Part shown: in pieces, positions 20,027-30,041 of the stretch | Layout: every line of letters begins with the position of its first letter | Position numbering within the stretch: position 1 is the stretch's first letter | Source of the DNA: Pseudonocardia sp. CNS-004 | GTDB taxonomy: Bacteria > Actinomycetota > Actinomycetes > Mycobacteriales > Pseudonocardiaceae | Direction of reading: 5' to 3' | DNA length: 64,000 bases | Assembly (NCBI GenBank): GCA_001942185.1 | Contig: MKJV01000055.1 | Coordinates: 62,001 to 126,000, forward strand | The notes under the pieces: model-generated | What the model was told of the DNA's origin: nothing | Seen by the model: the letters and a program-made list of their open reading frames with translations, nothing else | Database searches by the model: none | Program-made: the position numbers and the translations under genes

Positions 20027-20464
20027 ATGGCCCGCGATGTCCAATTCACGTTCGACGCCGCCGACCCCGCCGCGCTGGCGGCGTTCTGGGCCGCTGCGCT
20101 CGGCTACGAGCAGCAGGCCCCGCCCTCGGGCTTCGAGTCGTGGGAGCAGGCCCTGGACGCCTTCGGTGTGCCGCCCGAGCGCCGCAACGACGCCGCGGCC
20201 GTGATCGACCCCGACGGCGCGGGTCCGCGCGTGTTCTTCCAGCGCGTGCCGGAGGGCAAGCAGGCCAAGAACCGCGTGCACCTCGACGTGCGGGCGGCGC
20301 CCGGGCTCGAGGGCGACGCGCGGATGGCGGCCCTGGAGGCCGAGGCCGAGCGACTCGTCGCCCGCGGCGCCACCCGCCTGGAGCGCCACGAACCCGCCCC
20401 TCCGCTCGGCGCCGGTCACATCGTGATGGCCGATCCCGAGGGCAACGAGTTCTGCCTCGACTGA
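20027..20464 (+). CDS. VOC-family (glyoxalase-like) protein
   Basis: This 145-residue vicinal-oxygen-chelate protein opens with the FTFDAADPAALAAFWAAALGYE fold start. KQAKNRVHLDVRA supplies the central His, and IVMADPEGNEFCLD is the classic C-terminal metal motif. It likely binds a small polar molecule or drug; there is no specific assignment. It starts 1 base after the DinB stop. The end overlaps the convergent amidase gene by 49 bases. Confidence 0.87.
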   Translation: MARDVQFTFDAADPAALAAFWAAALGYEQQAPPSGFESWEQALDAFGVPPERRNDAAAVIDPDGAGPRVFFQRVPEGKQAKNRVHLDVRAAPGLEGDARMAALEAEAERLVARGATRLERHEPAPPLGAGHIVMADPEGNEFCLD

Positions 20465-21765
20465 GCGACCGGCGGCATCGGCCCCACCAGCTGCTCGAAC
20501 GCCGCGGCGAGCGCCAACAGCGAGGTGTCGGCACCGGGGAGGCCGTCGAAGGACAGCCCGACCGGCAGCCCGGACGCGGTGCACCCGGCGGGCACGGAGA
20601 TGCTCGGCAGCCCGGCGAACGCGGTGGGGTCGGTGTTGCGGAGGTAGGCCGCGAGGGTCCCGACGCGGCGGCCGTTCAGCTCGACGTCGTCGTCGTGGCC
20701 CACGGGCCGCGCCGGGAGCGGTGTCGTGGGCAGCACCAGCGCGTCGAGGCGATCGCGGCGGAGGCACTCGGCGTAGCGGGCCACGAGCGCGGGCCGGACC
20801 CGCTCCACGATCTCCACGTGGTGCGCCTGTGGCACGGGCTCGCCCCGCAGCTGCTCCGCGAGCCATCCGCGCTCCACCGGGCCCGCCATCGCGTCGACGA
20901 CCTCGTCGATCGTGACGGGGCAGTCGTGCAGGGTGAGGTGGGCGGCCAGGTCGCGGGGCCACTCGTGGAAGGTCAGGGCGAGCGAGTGCGGTCCCGTCAG
21001 CTCCTCGAGGCCGGCCACCCGTGTCTCGACGAGCTCCGCTCCCGCGTCCGACAGCAGCCCGAGTGCGACGTCGACCACGGCGGCGGTCTCCGGGTCGAGG
21101 TCGTCGTAGAAGTACGCGCGGGGCACGCCGAGCCGCCGTCCCGCGAGCTCGACCGGCGCACTGCGCTCCCCGGTGATCACCTCGTCGACGAGAGCGGCAC
21201 CGGCGACGGTGCTGGTGATCGGGCCGACCGTGTCGCGGGTGGTCGACAGCGGGATCACACCGCTGCCCGGGTACCGCCCCGTGGTCGGGCGGAAGCCGAC
21301 GCACCCGCACAGCGCGGCGGGGATCCGGACGGAACCCGCGGTGTCCGCGCCGAGGGCCACCGGCACCACTCCGGCCGCGACCGCCGCGGCGCTGCCCCCG
21401 CTGCTCCCGCCGGCGATCAGACGTGGATCGTGCGGGTTGCGCACGGCCCCGTACGCGAGGTTGTTCGAGGTGATCCCCGCCGACAGCTCGTGCATCCCGG
21501 TCTTGGCCACGACCACCGCGCCTGCCGCGCGCAACACGTGCACCACCGGCGCGTCCGCCGCGGGGCGCCAGTCCCGCAGCGCCGGGGTCCCGCCGGTGCA
21601 GGGGAACCCGGCGACGTGGATGCTGTCCTTGACCGCGATCGGCACACCGTCGAGCGGCCCTCCGGTCGTGCTCGGCCGCGGGATCCCGGCGAGCGTGACG
21701 AACGCGTTGAGCTCCTCGGTCTCCCGGGCGCGCTGCAGCGCGGCCTCGATCGCTCCGGTCGTCAT
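20416..21765 (-). CDS. amidase (amidase-signature family)
   Basis: This 449-residue amidase-signature enzyme has the Ser-cisSer-Lys triad motifs in order: GVPIAVKDSIHVAGFPCTGG (Lys), AGGSSGGSAAAVAAG (cis-Ser) and LGADTAGSVRIPAALCG (nucleophile Ser). These enzymes hydrolyse amides, ureas or related bonds. The ATG overlaps the stop of the upstream MFS gene (ATGA), suggesting transport and hydrolysis of the same compound. The last residues (SRQNSLPSGSAITM) overlap the convergent VOC gene and may be a read-through caused by a missing base. Confidence 0.88.
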   Translation of the reverse strand: MTTGAIEAALQRARETEELNAFVTLAGIPRPSTTGGPLDGVPIAVKDSIHVAGFPCTGGTPALRDWRPAADAPVVHVLRAAGAVVVAKTGMHELSAGITSNNLAYGAVRNPHDPRLIAGGSSGGSAAAVAAGVVPVALGADTAGSVRIPAALCGCVGFRPTTGRYPGSGVIPLSTTRDTVGPITSTVAGAALVDEVITGERSAPVELAGRRLGVPRAYFYDDLDPETAAVVDVALGLLSDAGAELVETRVAGLEELTGPHSLALTFHEWPRDLAAHLTLHDCPVTIDEVVDAMAGPVERGWLAEQLRGEPVPQAHHVEIVERVRPALVARYAECLRRDRLDALVLPTTPLPARPVGHDDDVELNGRRVGTLAAYLRNTDPTAFAGLPSISVPAGCTASGLPVGLSFDGLPGADTSLLALAAAFEQLVGPMPPVAQSRQNSLPSGSAITM

Positions 21766-22964
21766 CGGGTGTTCCTCTCGGATCGGCTCGTCAGCACGAG
21801 CGTGAGGGCGGCGAGCGCGGCGAGTCCGAGCAACAGGACGGTCGGCGGGACGACGCGGTCGACGGCGGCCAGCGGCACGGCCGCAGCGAGCCCCAGGTAG
21901 GAGATCGCCTGGTAGGCGGCGGTGAGCCCCGCGAGGTTGCCGGGGTCGGCGATGCGCTGCACCTCGGTGAGGCCGCACACCTGGCAGCACCCGTAGCCCG
22001 CACCGAGCACAGCGGACGCCGCGAGCGCGAGCAGCGGATCGGTCGTGGCAGCGGCGAGCGCCGCGACGAGCAGCCCGCCGATCACGATGGCCAGTGCCGT
22101 GGTGAGGAGACGACCGCCGCCACCGCGGGCCACCCGGCGGGCCACCGGCAGCACGGCGATCCCGGCTGCCGCGCCGAGCAGGGTGACCAGCGTGCAGAAG
22201 AGCAGCACGTACCCGCCGAGGCGGCGTTCGACGAGGCCGGGGAGGTAGGCGATGCCGACCGCCACCACGCCGAACACCCACGGCGCGAGCGGTGCCACCA
22301 CGGTGCGGAACCGCCGCGACGACATGTCGGGGATGCGCACCAGGCCACCGCCCGCGTCCGGCGGGCGGGTCTCGGGCGTGCGGAGCACGAGCGGCAGCGC
22401 CGCGACGGCCAGCAGCAGATGCGGCAGGTAGGGCAGCACGGTGCGGGACGGCGCCCACTGCGCCAACACCCCCGCCACCAGCGGCCCGAGACCGAAACCC
22501 GCGGTCATCGCGACGGTCGCCCGCCGCGGGCCGCGCTCGCCGCCGTCGACCGCGCCTGCGCTGAGTTCCCTGACCCAAGCCGCGCCCGCGCTGAAGCCCG
22601 CGCCGCTCGCGAATCCCGCGACGAGCCTGCCGGCGAAGAGCCACGCGACGCCGGATCCCCCGGCCAGCAGGAGCGCGGATGCGGCCACGGACGCCGCCAG
22701 CGCCGTGAGGACGACCGGCCGCCTGCCGTACCGGTCGGACACCGGACCGCCGAGCATCAGGCCGGGGACGAGCCCCACCACGTACATCGCGAAGACGGCC
22801 TGCACGGTCGCGGCGTCCACGCCCAGCTCGGCGCGGTACATGAGCAGCAGCGGGGCGAACTGCTGGGCGCCCCAGCCCACCGCCGCAACGGCCAGGCCCG
22901 CTCCCCACCACACCCCGTTCCGCTGCCGCCCCCGCTGCGGCCGCAGCACGCCCGTCTCGTCCAC
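21762..22964 (-). CDS. MFS transporter
   Basis: This 400-residue, 12-helix transporter has the MFS motif GGPVSDRYGRRPVVL between helices 2 and 3. GTG 22964 (VVDETGVLRPQRGRQRNGVWWG) is the most likely start. It shares a 4-base overlap with the amidase gene. It is divergent from the GlxA-type regulator with about 70 bases between starts. That regulator may control this transporter-amidase pair, the exporter on its own side, or both. The substrate is unknown. Confidence 0.85.
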   Translation of the reverse strand: MDETGVLRPQRGRQRNGVWWGAGLAVAAVGWGAQQFAPLLLMYRAELGVDAATVQAVFAMYVVGLVPGLMLGGPVSDRYGRRPVVLTALAASVAASALLLAGGSGVAWLFAGRLVAGFASGAGFSAGAAWVRELSAGAVDGGERGPRRATVAMTAGFGLGPLVAGVLAQWAPSRTVLPYLPHLLLAVAALPLVLRTPETRPPDAGGGLVRIPDMSSRRFRTVVAPLAPWVFGVVAVGIAYLPGLVERRLGGYVLLFCTLVTLLGAAAGIAVLPVARRVARGGGGRLLTTALAIVIGGLLVAALAAATTDPLLALAASAVLGAGYGCCQVCGLTEVQRIADPGNLAGLTAAYQAISYLGLAAAVPLAAVDRVVPPTVLLLGLAALAALTLVLTSRSERNTR

Positions 22965-23035
22965 GACGGGAATGCTTCGCGGTCCCGGATCGAACCGCGA
23001 GTGACGTGAACGCCAACATGCGTACAGTTCCGGAC

Positions 23036-24037
23036 ATGCCGGCCCGCTCGCACACCGTCGCCCTCGCCGTCTCCGGCGGCGACTCGATGCTCGAGGTCGC
23101 GGTGGCCCACGACGTGTTCGGGATGGACCGCACGGGCCTGGCCGACCCCTGGTACGACTTCGTGGTCTGCGCTCCGAGATCGGCGCAGGTCGGCGGCTGG
23201 TTCCGGGTGAGCACGCCGCACGGGCTCGACCGGCTCGCCACCGCCGACACCGTGATCGTGCCGTGGAGCCACGACGTCGGGCAGGAGCCCTCCACCGAGC
23301 TCGTCGACGCGGTGCGAGCCGCGCACGAGGCGGGAGCGCGGATCGCTTCGATCTGCACGGGTGCCTTCGTCCTCGCCGCCGCGGGCCTCCTCGACGGCCG
23401 CCGCGCCACCACCCACTGGGCCCACGCCGAGCTGCTCGCGCGCCGCCACCCACGGGTCGACGTCGACCCGGACGTGCTCTACGTCGATCACGGCGACGTG
23501 CTCACCTCCGCGGGCAAGGCCGCAGGCCTGGACCTGTGCCTGCACCTCGTCCGCAACGACCACGGGGGCGCCGTCGCCAATGCGCTCGCCCGCCGCCTCG
23601 TCGTGGCGCCGCACCGGCCGGGCGGGCAGGCCCAGTTCATCCCCGCACCGGTGCCGCCGAGCGCGGGCGGCGGGCTGGGAGAGCTCCTATGCTGGGCCCT
23701 GGAACGGTTGGACCGGCCGCTGACCGTCACCGACATGGCCCGCGCCGCCGGGGTGAGCGAGCGCACGATCACCCGGCAGTTCCGGGTCGCCACCGGCACC
23801 ACGCCCCTGCAATGGCTGCTGACCCAGCGCGTGCACCGCGCCCAGGAGCTGCTCGAGACCTCCGACCTCGGCGTCGACCAGGTCGCCGAGCGCACCGGCC
23901 TCGGCACCGCCACCACGCTGCGCAGGCACTTCCACCGGGTGCTCGGCGTGCCGCCGGACACCTACCGCCGCTCCTTCCACGGCAGGTCCCGCCCCGCGTC
24001 CGAAATGTCCACGCCTTCTGTCGGCGGCCCCGGCTAG
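23036..24037 (+). CDS. GlxA-type AraC-family transcriptional regulator
   Basis: This 333-residue protein has an N-terminal DJ-1/PfpI-like domain; the nucleophile-elbow cysteine is seen in IASICTGAFVLAAAGLLDGRRATTHW. The C-terminal AraC helix-turn-helix pair has MARAAGVSERTITRQFR and AERTGLGTATTLRRHFHRVLG. Such regulators respond to unknown small molecules. ATG 23036 is chosen; ATG 23018 in frame is also possible. It sits between divergent MFS-amidase genes and a co-directional ABC-2 exporter 10 bases downstream. Confidence 0.87.
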   Translation: MPARSHTVALAVSGGDSMLEVAVAHDVFGMDRTGLADPWYDFVVCAPRSAQVGGWFRVSTPHGLDRLATADTVIVPWSHDVGQEPSTELVDAVRAAHEAGARIASICTGAFVLAAAGLLDGRRATTHWAHAELLARRHPRVDVDPDVLYVDHGDVLTSAGKAAGLDLCLHLVRNDHGGAVANALARRLVVAPHRPGGQAQFIPAPVPPSAGGGLGELLCWALERLDRPLTVTDMARAAGVSERTITRQFRVATGTTPLQWLLTQRVHRAQELLETSDLGVDQVAERTGLGTATTLRRHFHRVLGVPPDTYRRSFHGRSRPASEMSTPSVGGPG

Positions 24038-24047
24038 CGTGCTCGGC

Positions 24048-24971
24048 GTGGGGGACGGACTGGTTCAGGCGCGCGGGCTGCGCAAGCGGTTCGGCGGGTT
24101 CGAGGCCGTGCGCGGCATCGACGTCGACGTCGCACGGGGCGAGGTGTTCGGGTTCCTCGGCCCCAACGGCGCCGGGAAGTCGTCCACCATGCGGATGATC
24201 GCGTGCGTGTCCCCGCGCTCGGGGGGCGAGCTGCAGGTGCTGGGCATGGACCCCGCTGCCGACGGGCCGCGCATCCGGGCCCGGATCGGGGTGGTGCCGC
24301 AGCTGGACAACCTCGACCAGGAGCTCACGGTCCGGCAGAACCTCGAGGTGTACGGGCGCTACTTCGGGCTCTCGCGCGCCCACGTGCGGGCGAAGGCCGC
24401 GGAGCTGCTGGAGTTCGCGCAGCTGTCCGAGCGGGGCGACTCCGAGGTCGAGCCGCTCTCGGGCGGGATGAAGCGCCGGCTCACGATCGCGCGGGCGCTG
24501 GTCAACGAGCCGGAGTTGCTGCTGCTCGACGAGCCCACCACCGGCCTCGACCCGCAGGCCCGCCACCTGCTGTGGGAACGGCTGTACCGGCTCAAACGCG
24601 AGGGCGTCACCCAGATCATCACCACCCACTACATGGACGAGGCCGAGCAGCTGTGCGACCGGCTCGTCGTCATGGACTCCGGGCTGATCGTGGCGGAAGG
24701 TGCGCCTGCGGAGCTGATCGAGCGCTACTCCACCCGGGAGGTCCTGGAGCTGCGGTTCCCGGTGGGCGAGGCGCCCGCGGCCGATGCCCTCGCGCCGCTC
24801 GTCGAGCGGGTGGAGGAGCTGCCCGACCGGCTGCTGCTCTACACCGCCGACGGCGAGCGCGCGCAGGCCGCGGTGGTGAGCGCAGGCCACCGCCCGCTGT
24901 CGGCGCTGGTGCGCCGCTCCTCGCTGGAGGACGTGTTCCTCCGTCTCACCGGCCGGAGCCTGGTCGAATGA
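24048..24971 (+). CDS. ABC exporter ATP-binding protein (DrrA/NodI type)
   Basis: This 307-residue ATPase has Walker A GPNGAGKSS, signature LSGGMKRRLTIARAL, Walker B LLLLDEPTTGLDPQ and the H-loop ITTHYMDEAEQLCDR. The C-terminal DrrA-type extension ends in SLEDVFLRLTGRSLVE. GTG 24048 is preferred over GTG 24039. The gene is coupled by a 4-base overlap to two ABC-2 permeases. Family members export antibiotics or lipo-oligosaccharides; the substrate here is unknown. Confidence 0.92.
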   Translation: MGDGLVQARGLRKRFGGFEAVRGIDVDVARGEVFGFLGPNGAGKSSTMRMIACVSPRSGGELQVLGMDPAADGPRIRARIGVVPQLDNLDQELTVRQNLEVYGRYFGLSRAHVRAKAAELLEFAQLSERGDSEVEPLSGGMKRRLTIARALVNEPELLLLDEPTTGLDPQARHLLWERLYRLKREGVTQIITTHYMDEAEQLCDRLVVMDSGLIVAEGAPAELIERYSTREVLELRFPVGEAPAADALAPLVERVEELPDRLLLYTADGERAQAAVVSAGHRPLSALVRRSSLEDVFLRLTGRSLVE

Positions 24972-25798
24972 CCGCTACCGGCGTCGTCGCGCGCTCCACC
25001 GGGCGCGCGCCCGGCGCGGTGCGCGGTGTGCTGCTCGTCGTCGAGCACTCCTGGGTGTGGTACCGCCGCAACTGGCGGGCCACCGCGGTGTCGTCGATCG
25101 TGCAGCCGTTGCTGTTCCTGCTGGCGTTCGGTGTCGGGTTCGGGTCGCTGGTGCAGAGCGGTACGGGGGTCCCGGCGGCCACCGGCGGGGTGAGCTACCT
25201 GGTGTGGCTGGCGCCTGCGCTGCTCGCCGTATCGGCGGTGCAGACGGCGGTGTTCGAGTCGTCCTACCCGGTGCTGTCGGGCTTCAAGTGGCAGCGGCAC
25301 TACCACGGGATGACGGCGGGTCCGGTCTCGCCGGCGCAGGTCGCGCTGGGGCACCTCGGTTGGATCGTGCTCAAGACGGCGGGCTCCGGAGCGGTGTACG
25401 TCGTGGTGATCGCGCTGTTCGGCGGGGTCGCGAGCCCCGGGATCGTGGTGTCGCTCCTGGCCGCGGTGCTCACCGGTGCTGCGGTGGCGGCGCCGGTCAC
25501 CGCCTTCTCCGCCACCCTGGAGAACGACGTCGCGGCGTTCAGCGTGCTGTTCCGGTTCGTCCTCATCCCCATGACGCTGTTCTCCGGCACGTTCTTCCCG
25601 GTCGACCGGCTGCCCACCTGGGTGCAGCCGGTGGCCTGGGTGTCGCCGCTCTGGCACGGCACCGAGATCGCCCGCGCCGCGGCGCTCGGCCGCTGGGAGC
25701 CGCTCGCCGCGCTCGGGCACATCGCCTACCTGCTGGTGCTGCTCGTGCTCGGCACGGCGCTCGCCATGCGGCTCTACACCAGGAGGCTCCAGCCGTGA
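24968..25798 (+). CDS. ABC-2 type permease, first subunit
   Basis: This 276-residue membrane protein has six predicted helices. Features are RNWRATAVSSIVQPLLFLLAFGVG, an ABC-2 motif region (FRFVLIPMTLFSGTFFPVDRLP) and WVSPLWHGTEIAR, typical of NodJ-like exporters. The ATG overlaps the ATPase stop and the stop overlaps the next GTG. It forms the membrane pore as a heterodimer with the next protein. Confidence 0.9.
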   Translation: MTATGVVARSTGRAPGAVRGVLLVVEHSWVWYRRNWRATAVSSIVQPLLFLLAFGVGFGSLVQSGTGVPAATGGVSYLVWLAPALLAVSAVQTAVFESSYPVLSGFKWQRHYHGMTAGPVSPAQVALGHLGWIVLKTAGSGAVYVVVIALFGGVASPGIVVSLLAAVLTGAAVAAPVTAFSATLENDVAAFSVLFRFVLIPMTLFSGTFFPVDRLPTWVQPVAWVSPLWHGTEIARAAALGRWEPLAALGHIAYLLVLLVLGTALAMRLYTRRLQP

Positions 25799-26616
25799 CG
25801 GCCGTCGACGAGTCGGCCGCGCTGGTGCGTTACCTGCTGCCGGCCGGGAGCTACGCGGGCCGCTCCCACGCGTTGCTGCTGCGGGCGGCCACGGCGTCGC
25901 GCCGGGCGTGGCTCGCGTTCGTGTCCGGGTTCTTCGAGCCGGTGTTCTACCTGCTCGCCATGGGCCAGGGCCTCGGATCCATGGTGGGCACACTGCCCGG
26001 TCCCGACGGCGCTCCGCTGAGCTACGCCGCGTTCATCGCGCCCGGGCTGCTCGCGGCGTCGGCGATGAACGGCGCGGTCTTCGACTCCACGTTCAACGTG
26101 TTCTTCAAGCTGAAGTACGGCCGCATCTACGACGCGATGCTCACCACCCCGCTCGGGCCGGTCGACATCGCGCTCGGCGAGATCGGCTGGGCCCTCATCC
26201 GCGGCGGCCTCTACGCGCTCGGCTTCCTCGCGGTGATGGGCGGCTTCGGGTTGCTCGTCTCCCCGTGGGCGCTGCTGGCGCTCCCGGCGGCGCTGGTCGT
26301 GGCGTTCGCGTTCGCGGCAGTCGGCATGGCCGCCACATCGTTCATGCGCTCGTGGCAGGACTTCGACCTGGTCACGCTCGTGATCCTGCCGATGTTCCTG
26401 TTCTCCACCACGTTCTACCCGCTCTCGGTCTACCCCCGGTGGCTGCAGATCGTCGTGGAGTGCCTGCCGCTCTACCACGCGGTGGAGCTGATGCGCGGGC
26501 TCACCACCGGCGTGGTCCACGTCGGGCTGCTCGGCCACCTGGCCTACTTCGCCGTGATGATCGCGGTCGGTGTGGTGGTCGCGGCCAGGAGGCTGGAGGC
26601 ACTGCTCCTCAGGTAG
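25795..26616 (+). CDS. ABC-2 type permease, second subunit
   Basis: This 273-residue membrane protein is paralogous to the preceding subunit. It shows FVSGFFEPVFYLLAMGQGLG, then MFLFSTTFYPLSVYPRWLQIVVECLPLYHAVEL. GTG 25795 overlaps the upstream stop. Two different permease subunits with one ATPase is the NodIJ/DrrAB-like arrangement seen in actinobacterial drug or glycolipid exporters. Confidence 0.9.
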   Translation: MTAVDESAALVRYLLPAGSYAGRSHALLLRAATASRRAWLAFVSGFFEPVFYLLAMGQGLGSMVGTLPGPDGAPLSYAAFIAPGLLAASAMNGAVFDSTFNVFFKLKYGRIYDAMLTTPLGPVDIALGEIGWALIRGGLYALGFLAVMGGFGLLVSPWALLALPAALVVAFAFAAVGMAATSFMRSWQDFDLVTLVILPMFLFSTTFYPLSVYPRWLQIVVECLPLYHAVELMRGLTTGVVHVGLLGHLAYFAVMIAVGVVVAARRLEALLLR

Positions 26617-26686
26617 TTGCCAGCCGGCGCGCATTCGGCCGGCCGAGTGACGCCCGGCACCGCCCGGCAGGGGGGACAATGTCGGC

Positions 26687-27463
26687 ATGACGGTCCTGAC
26701 CCCGGGCTCCACCCGTACCGATCGGGTACGCAACGGTGTGGTGGCGCTCCTCGCGATCGTGCAGGTCGTGGTGGCGGTGATGGGGGGCGGTGCGGTCGCG
26801 GCGGCCGCGCGTGAGAACTCCAGTCCGCTGCTCGTCGCGGGGTGGGCGTTCGCCGCGTGGTTGCCGATCTACGTCGGGTTCCTCGCCTATGCGGTGTTCC
26901 AGGCGTTGCCGGGACAGCGGTCCCGTGAGGTGCACCGCCTCACAGGATGGTGGATGGCGTCCTCCGCCGCGTTCAACGCCGCATGGGTGCTGGCGTTCGG
27001 TGCGGGCTGGCTGCCGCTGGCCCAGCTGCTGATCATCGGGGTGCTGGTGAGCATCGCGGTGGTCTTCGGCCGGTTCAGCCGGGTGCCCGCCGACAGCGGC
27101 CTCGAACGGGTCGTGGCGCGCGGCACCGTCGCGCTCTACGCCGGCGTGACGTCGATGATGATGCCGGTCGTCACCGCGGCCACGGGGGTGTGGATCGGGC
27201 TGCCCGGCAGCGGCGCGCTCGCCGCGATCGCCGCCGTCGTGGTGCTCCTCGCCGTCACCGCGATCGTGTCGTGGGCGGTGATCTCCGGCACGGCCGTGGT
27301 GCCGTACGCGGTCGGCGCCGTGTGGACGATCGTGGGCATCGCGCTGAACGACCCGCCGGACGCCGTCGTGATCGCCGGGGCGATCGCGATCGTGATCGTC
27401 ATCGCCGCCACGGCGCGCCGGATGGGCACCGCCGGTTACCCGGTGCGCGCCGCCTGGGGCTGA
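26687..27463 (+). CDS. polytopic membrane protein, TspO/MBR-like
   Basis: This 258-residue protein has about eight hydrophobic segments. The central part (GWAFAAWLPIYVGFLAYAVFQALPGQ, then LTGWWMASSAAFNAAWVLAFGAG) resembles tryptophan-rich sensory/TspO-like proteins of actinobacteria, which carry extra C-terminal helices. That assignment is from pattern only. The gene stands alone, 70 bases after the exporter and 55 before the radical SAM gene. No function can be stated. Confidence 0.65.
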   Translation: MTVLTPGSTRTDRVRNGVVALLAIVQVVVAVMGGGAVAAAARENSSPLLVAGWAFAAWLPIYVGFLAYAVFQALPGQRSREVHRLTGWWMASSAAFNAAWVLAFGAGWLPLAQLLIIGVLVSIAVVFGRFSRVPADSGLERVVARGTVALYAGVTSMMMPVVTAATGVWIGLPGSGALAAIAAVVVLLAVTAIVSWAVISGTAVVPYAVGAVWTIVGIALNDPPDAVVIAGAIAIVIVIAATARRMGTAGYPVRAAWG

Positions 27464-27518
27464 CGCCGGGCACGGCCGAGGGAAGGTGTCGCCGAGCGCG
27501 GGGCTACCCTGGGCAAAC

Positions 27519-29471
27519 ATGACGGCACCGTCGATTTTTCCCGACCTCGAGCCGCTGCTCCCTCGCGTCTCGAAGCCGGTGCAGTACGTCGGCGGCGAAC
27601 TGAACGCGCAGGTGAAGGACTGGGAGTCCGCCGCCGTGCGGTGGGCGCTCATGTACCCGGACGCGTACGAGGTCGGGCTGCCCAACCAGGGTGTCATGAT
27701 CCTCTACGAGCTGCTCAACGAGCGCCCGGACGCGCTCGCGGAGCGCTGCTACGCGGTCTGGCCGGATCTCGAGGCGCTGATGCGCGAGCACGGTGTCCCC
27801 GCGTTCACCGTCGACGCCCACCGGCCGCTGGGCGCGTTCGACCTGCTCGGCGTCAGCTTCTCCACCGAGCTCGGCTACACCAACCTGCTCACGGCGCTCG
27901 ACCTCGCGGGCATCCCGTTGCACGCCGTCGATCGGGGCGTCGATCACCCGGTGGTGGTCGCGGGCGGTCACGCCGCGTTCAACCCGGAGCCCATCGCCGA
28001 CTTCGTCGACGTCGCGGCGATCGGCGACGGCGAGGAGGTCGTCGGCGAGATCACCGACGTCGTCAAGGCGTGGAAGGCCGACGGCGCCCGGGTGGGCGGC
28101 GGGAGTTGCTGCTGCGGCTCGCCGGCGTCGACGGCTGCTACGTGCCGTCGCTGTACGAGGTGGGCTACGGCGCCGACGGCGCGATCGAGTCCGTCACGCC
28201 GGTCGACGAGCGCGTGCCCCGGGCGGTCACGAAGCGCACCACCAGCGACCTGGACGCGTGGCCGTACCCGAAGCGGCCGCTGGTGCCGCTGGCCGAGACG
28301 GTGCACGAGCGCGCGAGCGTGGAGATCTTCCGCGGCTGCACGCGCGGCTGCCGGTTCTGCCAGGCCGGGATGATCACGCGCCCGGTGCGGGAGCGGTCAC
28401 TGCAGGGCATCGGCGAGATGGTCGATTCGGCGGTGCGTGCGAGCGGTTTCGACGAGGTGGGGCTGCTGTCGCTGTCCAGCGCCGACCACTCGGAGATCGC
28501 GGAGATCACCAAGGGCTCGCCGACCGCTACGAGGGTTCCAACACCTCGCTGTCGCTGCCGAGCACCCGCGTCGACGCGTTCAACATCGACCTGGCCAAGG
28601 AGATCTCGCGCAACGGCCGCCGCTCCGGGCTCACGTTCGCCCCGGAGGGCGGGTCGAACGGATCCGGCGCGTGATCAACAAGATGGTGTCGGAAGAGGAT
28701 CTCATCCGGACCGTTTCCGAGGCGTTCGCGCAGGGCTGGCGGCAGGTGAAGTTGTACTTCATGTGCGGGCTGCCCACCGAGGAGGACGACGACGTCCTGC
28801 AGATCGCCGACATGGCGCACAACGTGATCCGCGCGGGCCGGGCGGCGTCGGGCCGCAACGACGTGCGCTGCACGATCTCGATCGGCGGGTTCGTGCCGAA
28901 GCCGCACACACCGTTCCAGTGGGCGGCGCAGGCCCATCCGGACGTCGTCGACTCGAGGCTGCGCAAGCTGCGGGACAAGGTCAACAGCAACCGCAAGCTG
29001 GGTCGCAACGTCGGCATGCGCTACCACGACGGCGAGCCGTCGCTGATCGAGGGCCTGCTCGCCCGCGGCGACCGCCGGGTCGGGCGCGTGATCGAGCGGG
29101 TGTGGCGCGAGGGCGGCCGGTTCGACGGCTGGAGCGAACACTTCTCCTACCCACGGTGGGTCGACGCGTCCGCGGCCGAGCTGGAGCCGCTGGGTGTCTC
29201 CCTCGAGTGGTTCACCACCCGTGAGCGCGACCGCGACGAGGTGCTCCCCTGGGACCACCTGGACTCCGGGCTGGAGCGCGACTGGCTCTGGGACGACTGG
29301 CAGGACGCGCTCGCCGGCCGTGAGCAGGACGACTGCCGGTGGACCCCGTGCTTCGACTGCGGCGTCTGCCCGGCCACGGGCACTGACATCGAGGTGGGCC
29401 CGAGCGGCACCACGCTGCTGCCGCTCACCGTGGTGAACCCGATCCGTGGGAACGCGGGCACGGGTGGCTGA
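27519..29471 (+). CDS. TIGR03960-family radical SAM protein, three frame changes
   Basis: This protein of about 651 residues starts at ATG 27519 (MTAPSIFPDLEPLLPRVSKP). An N-terminal B12-binding-like region is followed by the radical SAM cluster motif FRGCTRGCRFCQAGM (CxxxCxxC), then LTFAPEGGSERIRRVINK and a C-terminal cysteine pair CFDCGVCPATG. Frame breaks near 28098, 28515 and 28656 are each cured by one added G or C. The substrate of this conserved family is unknown. It usually sits next to the TIGR03936 protein and rne; here those are 20 kb away at 49428. The stop overlaps the GNAT start. Confidence 0.9.
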
Positions 29472-29974
29472 GGTCGCCGACACCGAGTTCGGCCAGCAGG
29501 TCGCCATCCGCGTGGCCGACGAGCGCGACATCGCCGCGCTCGCGGGGCTCCGGCGCGCCTGGCTGGAGGAGCGCCTCGGGTACCGGTGGAGGACCCGGGG
29601 TTCGAGGCGGCGTTCGCCCAGTGGTGGCGGGTGGAGCTGCCGCGCCGCACGTTCTGGCTCGCCGAGGTCGGCTCGCCGCGCAGCGGCTACACCGCGGTCG
29701 GGTCGATCAACGTGCTGGAGATCGTCCACATGCCCCGGCCCGGCGCTCGCGGCGGGCGGATCGGGCACGTCGGCAACGCGTTCGTCCTCGCCTCGTTCGC
29801 CGACCGCGGCGTGCCCGCAGCACTCCTCGACGCGGTGGTGGAGCACGCCCGCACCCGCCGCTACCGCCGCCTGCTCCTGGCCCCGACGGCCGGCAGCGCG
29901 CCGTTCTACCGCCGGGCGGGTTCGTGCCCGCGGGGGACGGGTTCCTGGTGCTCGAACCGGACCATCGTGGGTAG
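29464..29974 (+). CDS. GNAT-family N-acetyltransferase, two frame changes
   Basis: This protein of about 170 residues starts at GTG 29464, overlapping the radical SAM stop by 8 bases. It reads VAIRVADERDIAALAGLRRAWLEERLG; one missing G near 29579 and another near 29921 separate this from FEAAFAQWWRVELPRRTFWLAEVG and from AGFVPAGDGFLVLEPDHRG. The acetyl-CoA-binding region is GRIGHVGNAFVLASFADRGVPAALLDAVVEHAR, a GNAT beta4-alpha3 layout. The acceptor is unknown. Confidence 0.82.
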
Positions 29975-30041
29975 GGGCGAGCCACGAGCAGCCCAGGCTG
30001 CACACTGAAGCCAGCCACCAGCTCCCGGAGCCCCAACCCCG

